64,000 nucleotides of DNA from Apoderus coryli (GCA_911728435.2 OU452202.1:16409135-16473134); one strand, 5' to 3'. Counted from the first letter of the stretch, positions 14,166 to 27,400 are shown. Numbers and translations: made by a program. The notes: generated from the sequence alone by a model not told the origin.

Positions 14166-14492
14166 GCTCCTAGAGGTTTTCTACGGGGTAACTCAAAAAT
14201 GTTTCTATTTATTTTCAATAATAGATAGAAACATTTTCAGATTTTCAGCTCTGGCAATACTTTTTTTTAATTAATTTTTGAATTATTTTTTTTTTTAATT
14301 TTTTTTTTTTAATTTTTTTTTTTGAAATTTTTTTTTTTGAAATTTTTTTTTTTAAAATTTTTTTTTTAATTTTTTTTTAATAATAGAAACATTTTTTTCC
14401 TTGAAATTTTTTTTTTTTTTGATTTTTTTTTTCATTTTTTTTGCCCCCCTCAATGACTTTTTTTATAGATAAAACTACCACACAACGACTGG

Positions 14493-14511
14493 GAAATCCC
14501 GCAGGGATTTC
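14493..14511 (+). other. 3' terminal hairpin of unit D
   Basis: Stem GAAATCCC / GGGATTTC, loop GCA, followed by TTG. Confidence 0.7.
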
Positions 14512-14597
14512 TTGTTTAATATTAATAACGGGTGATGTTCGCGTTTCTTTCTAAAATTGGAAAAAAAACGCATGATTTGCGTGCAAGTTGGCATCTC

Positions 14598-14616
14598 GCC
14601 ACGCCGGAGGCGTGGC
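14598..14616 (+). other. 5' hairpin of unit E
   Basis: Same stem and loop as units B and D. Confidence 0.8.
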
Positions 14617-16758
14617 CCCAGCTGTATTTATATCAAAACTTTAGTTTTTTAAGACTGGAATAGGCTATATATGAAAGCGGATTGGATGCATTAAAATTAT
14701 GTATTTTAATCATTTATATACCTCTGCACAAACGGAATTAAAGTGTGAGAAGGAGGTGAATAACTTTTTCTACGAGAAAATTCAAGAAAACAACAAGCAC
14801 AAAACTGTAAAAAATGCTACTACTAAATCAATAAATTTACCTTTTTGCAACATCCCCACATACAATAAAAGCCTTTTGATTTATACTAGGCACTGTTCTA
14901 AACACGGCAGTGCACTTTTACGGTATGGTACGGCCCTTTAGTACATTTTTAATTGTAAACTAAAAATGTTGAAAAATCTTCCGAGACTTCGTACATTCAT
15001 CAATCTGACATAAGTTATTGTTATGTATTGTTGTAACCTGACGTTTTTTGGTACCGATTCAGTTCTGTCATTACTGTTAATTTGTCACAAAAACTTTCAA
15101 TGAAACTAAATATAAATATAATAGGTATCCATATCAATAGAAGTAAGGAATAAAAAACTACCTATAGTAAAATTAAACTGCCACTCATAAACTTCCGCAG
15201 AGGTAAACAACATTCGTAAACATTGCTCAGTAAGTATTTTACATAATATTTTATATTTTAGGCTACTAACTAGGTACCTACTACCATCGAAAATATACTA
15301 CGACTACGATTTTTATATTTACGGTGCTACCTACTACTACACAATGTGATACATTCGTTGTTGCTGCTGTTACCTACCTATATTATGATCAAAACGACAA
15401 CAATATCTAATTACAGTGAAATCGTACCTTTTGCAAACACAGACATAGGTAGAATACCTAATAAATGTAACTACCATAAAGTGAAAATAGAAATGGTACC
15501 TACCTAACTACTTCAAATACGTAATGAAGGTTATATTAAACAACAAAGTGATAGAAACAGAAATATACCTATGCAAGTAAGTACCGATTCAGTTCTGTCA
15601 TTACTGTTTTTGTTAATTCCAAGTAGTAGGTATACTAAAAACTTTCAATGAAACTAAATATAGATATGTGATTTTGTAGCGATATTAAATAAGTATCCAT
15701 TATAAATAGAAGTAAGGAATAAAAAAACTACCTATAGTAAAATTAAACTGCTACTTATTTATCTTATACCTAGAAAATCACGTACCTATAACTACACTTA
15801 CTTGCTGAATGTTTTTATTTCAAAATACACAATAATTAAAATTTCTTAAACTACAAATACAACACAGTTTTGTGTTAGGTGCATAGATAATTTAACTATA
15901 TAAATAAACTAAATTTGGACTACGCGCGACATCATCACACACATTTTAAAAACATTGGTATATTAATAGGTATAACCTACACACACTGAAAATATTATAA
16001 TAAACCGAACGAAATTTCATAATTTTTAAACACCAAATCATGATTTTGTTTATGTCGCCTGAGCAGAGCTTCGTTGGTCACTTTATAGTCCACATAATTT
16101 TAACAAACGGCTGTATGTCCACATTTTGAACGCCTATTTTGTTGATAGTGTCAGTTTGGGTTAGGTATTAACAATTTCTCACTAAAATTACTTCAAATAT
16201 ACAATGGCATATTCTAAATTTACTACAAATACTTTTAATAACCATTTTATAACAATACAATTTAACAACATGTTGATAGGAATTGAAAACTGTTAGGCAA
16301 TTAATGTACACAAATAAAACCAAATTATGACGTGACCTAGAAATGTCAACCAAACAAAAATAAGTGACACTAACGTCAGAAAAAAATTCTGCCAAATTAT
16401 GACGTGAAACTAGAGGTGCAACTATATTGGAATTTGTCGATTTATTTTGAAAGCCATTTTCATGACTATATTCTTAGAAAAGCATATAGGACATGCAATT
16501 TCGTATATTTTTAATAACAATCCTATAAAAAGACTAACGTAAATTGCATTGAACAAGTATTAATCTTTAAATCTCATTTCAATCAATGACCTTTATTTAA
16601 TATCTTATGCTTATGCAACCTCCAACACATCATTATGGTATTTACGGTTGCATAACCTCTTCTATGGAATAAGACACTTTTCGATGCTCTTCAATTTTGT
16701 CTAAAGTAGATTGCAATCGAAAAACTTTTAAATCTTTAGAAATTTTTAACGAACACTT

Positions 16759-17656
16759 TAAATTTATATACAGGGTGAATCAAAAATGTATTTCTTTATT
16801 TTGTTAAGGTGAAATAGTATTGTTTTGAATAACTTTTTGATTTCTTTAGATTTCAAATCAAGATTTTTTTTAAAGTTAAACTATAAGCTCAAATTTATAT
16901 ACAGGGTGAATCAAAAATGTATTTCTTTATTTTGTTAAGCTGAAATAGTATTGTTTTGAATAACTTTTTGATTTCTTTAGATTTCAAATCAAGATTTTTT
17001 GAAAGTTAAACTATAAGCTCAAATTTATATACAGGGTGAATCAAAAATGTATTTCTTTATTTTGTTAAGCTGAAATAGTATTGTTTTGAATAACTTTTTG
17101 ATTTCTTTAGATTTCAAATCAAGATTTTTTGAAAGTTAAACTATAAGCTCAAATTTATATACAGGGTGAATCAAAAATGTATTTCTTTATTTTGTTAAGG
17201 TGAAATATTTTGAATAACTTTTTGATTTCTTTAGATTTCAAATCAAGATTTTTTGAAAGTTAAACTATAAGCTCAAATTTATATACAGGGTGAATCAAAA
17301 ATGTATTTCTTTATTTTGTTAAGGTGAAATATTTTGAATAACTTTTTGATTTCTTTAGATTTCAAATCAAGATTTTTTGAAAGTTAAACTATAAGCTCAA
17401 ATTTATATACAGGGTGAATCAAAAATGTATTTCTTTATTTTGTTAAGGTGAAATAGTATTGTTTTGAATAACTTTTTGATTTCTTTAGATTTCAAATCAA
17501 GATTTCTTTGAAAGTTAAACTATAAGCTCAAATTTATATACAGGGTGAATCAAAAATGTATTTCTTTATTTTGTTAAGGCGAAATAGTAATATTTGGAAT
17601 AATTTTTTGATTTCTTTGGGTTTCAATTCAATATTTCTTTGAAAGTTAAACTATAT
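16759..17656 (+). repeat. Minisatellite of unit E, 7 monomers
   Basis: Seven monomers with the same variant order as units B and D. Confidence 0.9.
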
Positions 17657-17983
17657 GCTCCTAGAGGTTTTCTACGGGGTAACTCAAAAATGTTTCTATT
17701 TATTTTCAATAATAGATAGAAACATTTTCAGATTTTCAGCTCTGGCAATACTTTTTTTTAATTAATTTTTGAATTATTTTTTTTTTTAATTTTTTTTTTT
17801 TAATTTTTTTTTTTGAAATTTTTTTTTTTGAAATTTTTTTTTTTAAAATTTTTTTTTTAATTTTTTTTTAATAATAGAAACATTTTTTTCCTTGAAATTT
17901 TTTTTTTTTTTGATTTTTTTTTTCATTTTTTTTGCCACCCTCAATGACTTTTTTTATAGATAAAACTACCACACAACGACTGG

Positions 17984-18002
17984 GAAATCCCGCAGGGATT
18001 TC
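17984..18002 (+). other. 3' terminal hairpin of unit E
   Basis: Stem GAAATCCC / GGGATTTC, loop GCA, followed by TTG. Confidence 0.7.
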
Positions 18003-18089
18003 TTGTTAATAATAATAAATTGTGATAGTGCTGTCTTTGTCGTCGAAAACCTGCAAAAAAGGACCGCTATCTATGTGACTTACCTTAAA

Positions 18090-18108
18090 GCTGCACCGAA
18101 GGTGCAGC
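18090..18108 (+). other. 5' hairpin of unit F
   Basis: Perfect 8-bp stem GCTGCACC / GGTGCAGC around the loop GAA. The stem differs from every other unit but the geometry is the same. Confidence 0.8.
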
Positions 18109-20109
18109 CGCAGGTATGTCTATATGGAACATTTGTTTTTTGCAGCATCCCAACGGGCACTTTTCAAGGGGATTTAATGCGGCCACACTATTTTAATTAA
18201 TTCATTTAATTACATCTACACAGTTAATTGAAATGTGCGACGCAGAGGGAGATATCATCCAGTAGTTATTGAAAAATATGATCACATCCACCCATCTGAC
18301 GGCTCTCATGACACTGTCACTTTAGGTTATTATCACTTTTTCAGTAATATTACTTCAAATACACAATGACAACTTCTAAATTGACTACAATTATATGGAA
18401 TAAGCATTTTCTAACACTACAATATACAACATGTTGATAGAAATTGATCTTAAACATAAAAATAATGCCGAAAACTCTTAAGCTATGAATGTAAACAAAG
18501 AAAATAATAATAACCTATTTGACACAAGCGTTAGAAAAAACATTTTGACCAAAACCAAATTATGACGTGAAACTAGAGGTGTCAACTATATTGGAATTTG
18601 TCGATTTATTTTGAAAGCCATTTTCATGAATATATTCTTAGAAAAGCATATGGGACATGCAATTTCGTATATTTTTAATAACAATCCTATAAAAAGAATA
18701 ACGTAAATTGCATTGAACAAGTATTAATCTTTAAATCTCATTTCACAACAACGAGGAGTAGCAATTTTCACTCACCTATTTTAAACGCACGTTCCTTTTA
18801 CAGAACAAAAAAGTGCATGAAGTTAGAGTCGAACAATATGTGCCTGAGTTGTAACCTATGGATAGGATGACTTCTTTTGGTACCGATTCAGTTCTTTCAT
18901 TACTGTTTTTGTTACAAAAATTCCAAATAGTAGGTATATTAAAAACTTTCAATGAAACTAAATATAGATATGTGATTTTGTACCGAAATTAAACAAGTAG
19001 CCATATACCTATAATAGGTATCCATTATAAATTGAAGTAAGGAATAAAAAACTGCTACTTATTTATCTTATACCTAGAAAATCACGTACCTATAACTACG
19101 CTTACTTGCTGAATGTTTTTATTTCAAAATACACAATAATTAAAATTCCTTAAACTACAAATACAAACAATAAACTTTAGAGTTTTGTGTTAGGTGCATA
19201 GGTAATTTAACTATATTAATAAACTAAATTTGGGCTACGGGCGACTTTATCACACACATTTTAAAAACATTGGTATATTAATAGGTATAACCTACACACA
19301 CTGAAAATATTATAATAAACCGAACGAAATTTCATAATTTCTAAACACCAAATCATGATTTAGTTTATGTCGCCTGAGCAGAGCTTCGTTGTTGATCACT
19401 TTATAGTCGACAAAATTTTAAACAAACGGCTGTATGTCCACATTTTGAACGCCTATTTTGTTGATAGTGTCAGTTTGGGTTAGGTATTAACAATTTCTCA
19501 CTAAAATTTACTACAAATACTTTTAATAACCATTTTATAACAATACAATTTAACAACAATTTGATCTTAAACATGAAAATAATGCCGAAAACTGTTAGGC
19601 TGTCAATGTACACAAATAAAACCAAATTATGACGTGAACTAGAAGTGTCAACCAAACAAAAATAAGTGACACTAACGTCAGAAAAAAATTCTGCCAAATT
19701 ATGACAAACCAACGAAGCCAAAATAGATAGACAGATAGTCCTAAAATTAACGTCCGCCGCTATTAACGTTAACGTTAATTTAACACCAACGATTTTCAAA
19801 TAGACAGATGTGGTAGGTTTATAAAATGATGATAATCATATTATAGGCAGCCATTTTTAGGCTAGCAGATTTAAAATACCTAACTAATATATTTATAGTA
19901 GGTATTTAGTATAAAATTTTATAAGGTTATTGAATTTGACAAGTGGATTTATTATTTAAATTAGGTATGTATCAGATTATAACAAAATTAATTAATAAGC
20001 GCATGTACAGGGTGATGCAAAAAAAAAAACATTAATTAGCCAACATTTTACAAATTTTCCAGATTGTAATCAAATAAATTTTAAATGTTTAGAAATTTTT
20101 AGCATACAC

Positions 20110-20627
20110 TTAAATTTATATACGGGGTGAGTCAAAAATGTATTTCATCACTTTGTTAAGGACAAAAAAGTAATATTTTGAATAATTTTTATATTTCTTT
20201 AGATTTCAAATCAAGATTTTTTTGAAAGCCAAACTATAGCCTCCTAGAGGTTATCTACGGGGTCACTCAAAAATGTTTATGAATGTAATTTATTATTTAA
20301 GACTTTTAGAGAACTTTATCAGCGATAGGTGACTTTTTATTTTCTTTGAAAGAGAAACTTTTAGTATAGGCTTTAAATTTATATACGGGGTGAGTCAAAA
20401 ATGTATTTCATTATTTTGGACAAAAAAGTAATATTTTAAAGAATTTTTTGATTTCTTTAGATTTCAATTCAAGTTTTCTGTGAAAGTTAAACTATAAGCT
20501 CAAATTTATATACAGGGTGAATCAAAAATGTATTTCTTTATTTTGTTAAGGTCAAATAGTAATATTTTGAATAATTTTTTGATATCTTTAGATTTCAATT
20601 CAAGATTTCTTTGAAAGTTAAACTACA
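20110..20627 (+). repeat. Minisatellite of unit F, about 3 monomers
   Basis: About three diverged monomers. The first two are headed by ATACGGGGTGAGTC and are separated by non-monomer sequence; the third matches the main family. This may be the ancestral, unexpanded state. Confidence 0.75.
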
Positions 20628-20981
20628 TGCTCCTAGAGGTTATCTACGGGGTAACTCAAAAATGTTTCTCTTTATTTTCAATAATAGATAGAAACATTTT
20701 CAGATTTTCAGCTCTGGCAATACTTTTTTTTAATTAATTTTTGAATTATTTTTTTTGAAAATTTTTTTTTTCTTATTTTTTTTTTTAATTTTTTTTTGAA
20801 AATTTTTTTTTTTAATTTTTTTTTATTAAATTTTTTTTTTTAATTTTTTTTTTTTGAATTTTTTTTTTTAATAATAGAAACATTTTTTTCCTTGAAATTT
20901 TTTTTCTTGATTTTTTTTTTCCTTTTTTTTTATAACCCTCAATGACTTTTTTCATAGACAAAACTACCACACAACGACTGG

Positions 20982-21000
20982 GAAATCCCAAAGGGATTTC
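20982..21000 (+). other. 3' terminal hairpin of unit F, right edge of the array
   Basis: Stem GAAATCCC / GGGATTTC, loop AAA, followed by TTG, after which non-array sequence begins. Confidence 0.7.
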
Positions 21001-21003
21001 TTG

Positions 21004-24000
21004 TACTTTTGTTATACCTTATGATGGCCAATAAATATTATTATTATAGTTTCGGTGAAAGAGTTTTTTTTTGATGAGGTAAACAAATTAATTAATAGAT
21101 TTGAGAAGTATATCAGGGTTTCGGCATTAAATACGCCCACTCTTATTAAACATTGCAATTTTATATTTAAAAACGCTTTTATATTAATTGGCGATATGGA
21201 TAATTCTTCAGACATTTTAAATTCCGGATGTACCACAATGCTTTATCCTATAATCATTATTATTGTTGCAAATATTTAAGGTAATCTGCATCTTAACAAA
21301 GGTCATAATAAATAGAAAAAAAAAACATCATAAATATAATAATTAATTACTTTGATATTAAAATGAATATCTGCAAATTAATGATTTTATTTAGTTGATT
21401 CTGACGAAAACCCGTCTTCAGTGTGCTAAACCTCGTGATTGTTCATCAGTTCTAACAATTTTCCTCCGTTAGACATCATTATTAAAAATAATATTTTTAA
21501 ATTATGACTCACGAATTTAAAAAAAAACCTTCAAGAACAGCTATTGGAATGGTGAAATTAGTAAAAATTCGCGATATGAATAAGCAGATAAACAAATCTA
21601 TAGGTGTATAGATTTTAAATGTCAAATAGTTTGTGTTGGTTAAATATAAGTTAAATGCAAATATTCAGCAATTTATAAATCAAGAATTGCTAAAAACTTG
21701 AAAATTTTGCAGCTACTCTTATATGGGAGACGAGGGTGTTTAAATTAAAAAAAATACTATCTAGACATAAAACTATTTCAATATAAAAAATTGGGGGATG
21801 AAACTTCAAATAAATGAGTACTTATTTGTCAAAAAGGTGGTGAACTAAAAAATAAATAATTTAAAATAGGAAGTTTATTAATTTATTGAGTAGGTATTAT
21901 TGAAACAGATTTTCATATAAACTGTAAGGATAATAACATAAACAACAATACATTAAAATAAAACCCGATAATGCAACTAATTGAATTTAATCCGTTCCGT
22001 ACAACAGCTTTTTCTCGATTCGACTCACTATTATCATCATCAACATAATAATCTGCCCAAAAGATCACTCTACTTTCGACATACAAATTGAAACTTCAAC
22101 CTATTTTTTATATCTCAGTCTTTGACGTGTTTAGAACGTGCAGTGCCTTCTCTGTTTAGGAATCTTGTTACTATAATAATAGAGAAACAAAAATCTAAAA
22201 TAAAATAAAACAACGTGCAACGGTCCGAATAAATATTTTAAATGGACAATCACAATTCTTCATTTAGATTTTTAGATAAACAGATTACTTACTGTCTATA
22301 ATACTTACAACCGGGAACTTGATTAAATGTTTGTTTAGTTTCCTTTCATATATTTTTACCATCTGATTTATGCTTATAATTTTTGGTAGGTAACCAGTTT
22401 CTTGTTTAATTCGTCAAATTTTCCAAATTAATTTAATTAATATCTCTAGTGCTAATGCCATTAGGAATAGCTATTAATTATTAGAGTCGAAGTTTAGGCA
22501 ACCTGGATCCATTTCAGGAACACTTAAACTTAAGTAAGTAGCTTTGGCTGCGAAATCGCTATTATTGGTCTAAAAGTGGACTTCCCTTCGAGCGACTATC
22601 GCTCAGCGATCATCGCTATGGGTACGTTTTCCTCCCAGCGAGGATTAAATCACAAAACATACGCTTTTTTGTGGATTAAATTTCCCGCATGTATCGGTAA
22701 TTTTACTTCAGTTGTTCGTTCGTTCTGTGGCTGTGTAGTAGTTTTCACAACATTTTTCTACCCCCCTTGCCGCTTACTGATCAACCTCAAGGTACCGGTT
22801 AGTTCGTTCAGTTAACAGTTAACCTCTAAAATTGAGAGATAATAATTGGAATATGATTCCGAATCAAACCAATATATTGCAAAAGTTTAAAACATGGATA
22901 ATAATATCATGGAAGAAATAATTTTCCAGTTTTCAGAGCAGATTTGGTTGTTTTCACAAGATTTCGAGGTTAAGTGAAAGACAATCACAAAAAAGATGAT
23001 CTTTCGGTTCCGCCAAATATTCAGTTCAGTATAATCACATTCAGTTTAATCACATTCACTTGTTCAGATCAATCACTACGCGCTATCAATCACTAGCGGG
23101 CTATCTATTAATATATTATACATTTTTTCTTTATTTTATCCTCTGGACGTTTCTCTAATACAAAACATATCACTGTGCACATCTTCCTTGAGCGAAGAGG
23201 AGGAAATCAGTTTTATTCTACGCCAAAATTCTACTCATTTGAGTATAACATTGACGGCTCAAAACGAGAATTTTGGAAATATTATAAAACGGGAAACATA
23301 ATTATTTCGTTGTACAAAATATAACTTTGGCAACATCGCCTCAGCTGTGCTTGTGTAGTTAATTTAAAATAAAAGAAACGTAAAATTAAAATACCTACAA
23401 TAAGTAAATCAATTTTTACATTTATTTGTATATGACTCAGTTTAGTAATATTGCACTGAATCCTGAAGCAAAATTCATATTTTTGACTTAGAAAGAACTA
23501 GGTACCTAGTTTTGATGAGTGGTTTTGAATTTTGCGGGAATGGGAATAGGTACGGACCTACCTATTATAACGATATTTAATTTATTGTTTTCTTTAATTT
23601 GAGATATAAGACGGTTTCATTAAAACCGAAACGTTGGCATTAAGCTGATTTAGTTTATTTGAACATTTTCACTCCTATCCCAACAATTCCTGTTTTCATT
23701 GTGGTAGGTACCTAATACTTGGAAGTCATTGTCGTTTTTGAAAGAACTTAGATGTCCTGTGGTTTACTTAGGTATATAAGTAAAATAACTTGACGTATTA
23801 CACTCTTGTGTCACTTTATACCGATAAATTAAAGAAACATGTAACAACTTGTATTATTCATGAAGACTTTTGAATTTATTGGATCCATGCCTATAATACT
23901 GTTTATTGTTTGAGTACAGAATAGGAAATATAGGTGTTACAATTTGACCTTACGTAGGTCGGTTTTGTTTAGGAATTATCGTCTTATTGTTATTAGGAGT

Positions 24001-24491
24001 TACTGATGTTATTGACTTTATTCTATTAAGTGACTTGAAAGCCTAAAGTAACGTTGATAAAGCGAAATTCTACCCGGTCATAATTTACTATGACTAGCTG
24101 CATGGCATTAATAGGCAGCCCATGAATTTATGTTTGTACATAAATATTCAAAAAATGTGATAACGTAAAAATTCAATACAATGAATTGTATTCAAAATAC
24201 TCCCCAAACATGATGTTAAAACTAATTAAAATAAAGCACTAGATTAATGTAATAAATTATTTATTTCAAATAAGTTGTATATTTTATTATTTTGATTACA
24301 ATATTTATGATTTACATTAAGTATTATTTCTGTATGTCTGAGGGTTTTCCAAACTCTTGGAATGTATTAAAGTTAAGGCCACTTTTGTCATTATATTTAT
24401 TTCTCTTATAATAACTTTAAATTACAATTAAATGATAAAATGTAATATGTAAAAATTTAACACAAACCATAATAAACATTAGTAGTAAATG
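21004..24491. other. Intergenic, no recognised gene
   Basis: AT-rich. The first 50 bases (CCAATAAATATTATTATTAT) look like the simple-repeat tail of a LINE. A short stretch at about 22560-22810 has higher GC and a local palindrome (GCGACTATCGCTCAGCGATC), and could be an untranslated exon or a promoter of a gene outside the window. Nothing coding was recognised. The part near 24250-24490 is probably the 3' UTR of the minus-strand TXNDC11-like gene. Confidence 0.5.
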
Positions 24492-27400
24492 TTATAACTC
24501 TTCATTAGTAACTTCATTTAAATTCACCTGAGCAGTGCTACCAAAATAATCCTGTATCGAATCGATACTGTCGTGTAATTTTCTAAAACAACTATCGATT
24601 TGACCGTAGTGACGTGTAGTATTCGTTTGACAGCCGAACAGTAAATGTAATTGTTTTAGTTGCTTGAGATTGTGTAATTGCACTTGTTTTTGACGTTTGT
24701 TTGATTTTCGCCAACTTTTCAAAGTGTTATTGATTAATGTGAGCGTTTTGCCGCGAAGCGATGAAAAACACGACTGTTTTTGAGGTTTTCTCTGAAAAAT
24801 TTGAACAATATACATACACTTTTATTCTAAAATGTAATTAAGGATTGTATCCTATAATAAATGTCATTACCTGTGCCCCATTACAGAGATGATACATAAT
24901 TTGCAGTCTTAATTTCTCATCAACGTTAGTCAACAGGAATCCAATCAAATTTGTCAATGTGATTGGCAGACTTTGAGGAAATATACGACTTTCTGACTTG
25001 CTGGTGGATGGGAACAGAAGTATCGTTGGAAAACTGTCCATGGTATATTCCCATGGTAGTAAATTTAATTCACCATCAATTCTAGTGAATCTCAAATAAT
25101 TATGCATGTTTGATAGTTTTTTTGATAAGGTGAGATATGTGTAGGAGATTCCGTTGCAAAATGAACATTGTTTGGAATAGTACATTACTAATACCGCCTG
25201 AAAAGAAAAAATAAAAACATTTTTTAACCTCTCCAAACATGTGACAGACGACCGTTGATCCAGGACTCATCAAAGTTGCCGGTCACTGCAGTTTCACGAG
25301 CCTATTCTGAAAAAATCAACCCGTCTATTAGAATTAGGAGTTTAGTTGTTGTTGTGTTGAGTGCCAATATCTGCTGCTGGAAGAAGCGCTTGGCGAAAAA
25401 TATCGGGTCGCCTTCGTTGTAAGAATACACTCTCACACGGTAAGCATAAGTGATGTTTAATCCACTAAGCTACTGAAATGAAGGCGGTCACACAGTTTTT
25501 ACGAAAACATAAGTGAGTAAAAAGGTTGTTGGATAATAATATCTTACGGGCTCAATTATTGCAATATCTACCCTCTTATCCAGCTGAACACACTTGATCC
25601 TCACACACTTCATCCTCTCCCCGTTTAGGATGAAGCAACGGCAGATTCGCCTCAGGACACTGGAATCTATTCACATTTGCCTCTTCTCAATCTACTTTTA
25701 TCAGAGATAATCGACGAATCCAACCTTCGCGGCAGATGGAAGCTGCCTAAAAGAACAAAGCTCTACTCATAAGAAGAAAAGTCTACCTCGATATTTTCAG
25801 CAACAACCAACATCTTATTACAAGACGGAGTTGCTTTGGACCTTCCCGTAGAGGTTGCAATTCCTAAACGATTCTTTAGAAGATCTATACGATGAACTGC
25901 AGAAAGAACATGTCTTTGATATATAGCCCAATCGTACCTGAGGCGAATGGAATCTACGGAAAGCAATGTCATTCAGGAATCTGAAGTTGGATTCTCTAGA
26001 GGACGTCATAACAGTTAAGGTTCAGAAAGGAGAGCCAATGGCATGGAAACCAACTAATCAGGCAAGAGTATCATGCAGAAGACCATGCTTGAGGTATTAT
26101 TATCAATTTAAAGTTAGACCGCTGAACCGTCAGTCTCAGGAGCCAACGCACTGCTATTTCAGTAGGTTGTGCCTCGCTTATGCCAATTCATTCTAATTTA
26201 TTCTGCTAGACAAGTGATCTTAGAGTAGTTCACAACAGAAATCCTTGAGTTGGAGTAATTGATACTCGTTAGCTGATGCTGATGGAATAAGAATGACTAA
26301 CCCTGGTTGACAACACACAACACCAACTATAAAAACTTAAAATTACCTTATTTTCTTGTAACACTGTCCTCAAAAAGTTTTCTGTGTTCAATTCTTCCAC
26401 AAAGACCACAGATGATGACTTGTTTGAATTCTTAGTACGGATAAATGGATAATTATGAGTATTTTTCGATTGCATCGAGGTACTGGAATTCAGCGAACGC
26501 TGTAGTTGATTTTTAGTAAAATTTGCAATGAACTCTCTGAGTGATTTACTGGTTATTGGCTCAGTTAAGATGTAATGAGTCTCCATCTGAAAGAAACAAT
26601 TATTAGAAACCGAAGGTTCAATTTAAATTTATGAACGTACCTTTGAGTCCACAATAACTGCAGCACTCTTGTCTCGATTCTTAAAAACATCAATTCCCAA
26701 CCTTTCAGCAAAATGGTAATGTATTAAACTATCTATAGCAATGAAATTCAACGAATTATTCTTGTTACATGATAATCCAGATATATTTGGTACGTTTTTA
26801 TTACGCATGTTCTCAAATATTGCTGGATGATATTTTTGCGCAGCCTCAAACTGTTTGCATTGCTCTTTTCGGTGGATCCTGGCCAGATTCTCCATCGCTA
26901 ACGGGTCATGATCCTCTAAAAATAATCAAAAACATAAAAAGAATCTGTCGGAGATGTACTTTACACGTTTTGACTATCTTAAAGACAGCCAGATAGTACC
27001 ACAACCTGAGGCCGCCAATTAAATTGAAAACCGTTCAAATTATTTTGCTTAATGAATATACTTACTCACTTTTTAACATAGACGTTGGAAAATACATCAA
27101 AACGTCATTCTGATTATCTTTAGAAACAAAATTTTGTTCAGTTCCAAAGTCATACTTGGGCAGTATTTCCTGACAATATTCAGTCTTCAAGTCAGTAATA
27201 ATATTGCCAAAATTGCTACATTCTTTCCTATGTCCAAGAGAATTTGGACCATCTCTTTCACAATCAGTTAAATTCCCCCAAAATTTTGTTGTCACAAATG
27301 ATGAAATCAGCTTTTTCGTTTTCGACGATGTTTCTGAATTACATGATTTTTCTAAGTACGAATGCTCAAGTAGATTTTCTATAATAAAAATATCATAACG

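Larger units (their letters stand above)
11035..14514 (+). mobile_element. Helitron-like unit D
   Basis: Unit of 3480 bp with the same layout, hairpin and seven-monomer variant order as units B and E. It lacks about 15 bases after the TACAT near 11463 and has scattered substitutions. It is joined directly to C and E. It is non-coding by the same reasoning as the other units. Confidence 0.6.
14515..18005 (+). mobile_element. Helitron-like unit E
   Basis: Unit of 3491 bp, the same length as unit B and nearly base-for-base the same where compared by eye. It has the same 5' hairpin and the same seven-monomer order. The B/D/E similarity means a short-read assembly could have mis-stated the copy number here. 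Confidence 0.6.
18006..21003 (+). mobile_element. Helitron-like unit F (divergent, last)
   Basis: Last and most diverged unit, 2998 bp. It keeps the terminal hairpin and oligo-T tract, but has only about three minisatellite monomers and a different 5' hairpin. The block after the hairpin is reworked (about 18170-18750), and there is a private segment around 19800-20000. After its terminal TTG the sequence leaves the array. Being the oldest-looking copy at the edge fits an array that grew by adding units on one side. Confidence 0.55.

Noticed and set aside
21055..21279. Overlapping 74-codon ORFs on both strands
   Set aside because: Both strands open by AT-rich chance; no recognised domain and no splice context.
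22576..22815. 79-codon plus-strand ORF in the GC-richer patch
   Set aside because: No recognisable domain. The patch may be an untranslated exon, but the ORF itself has no support.
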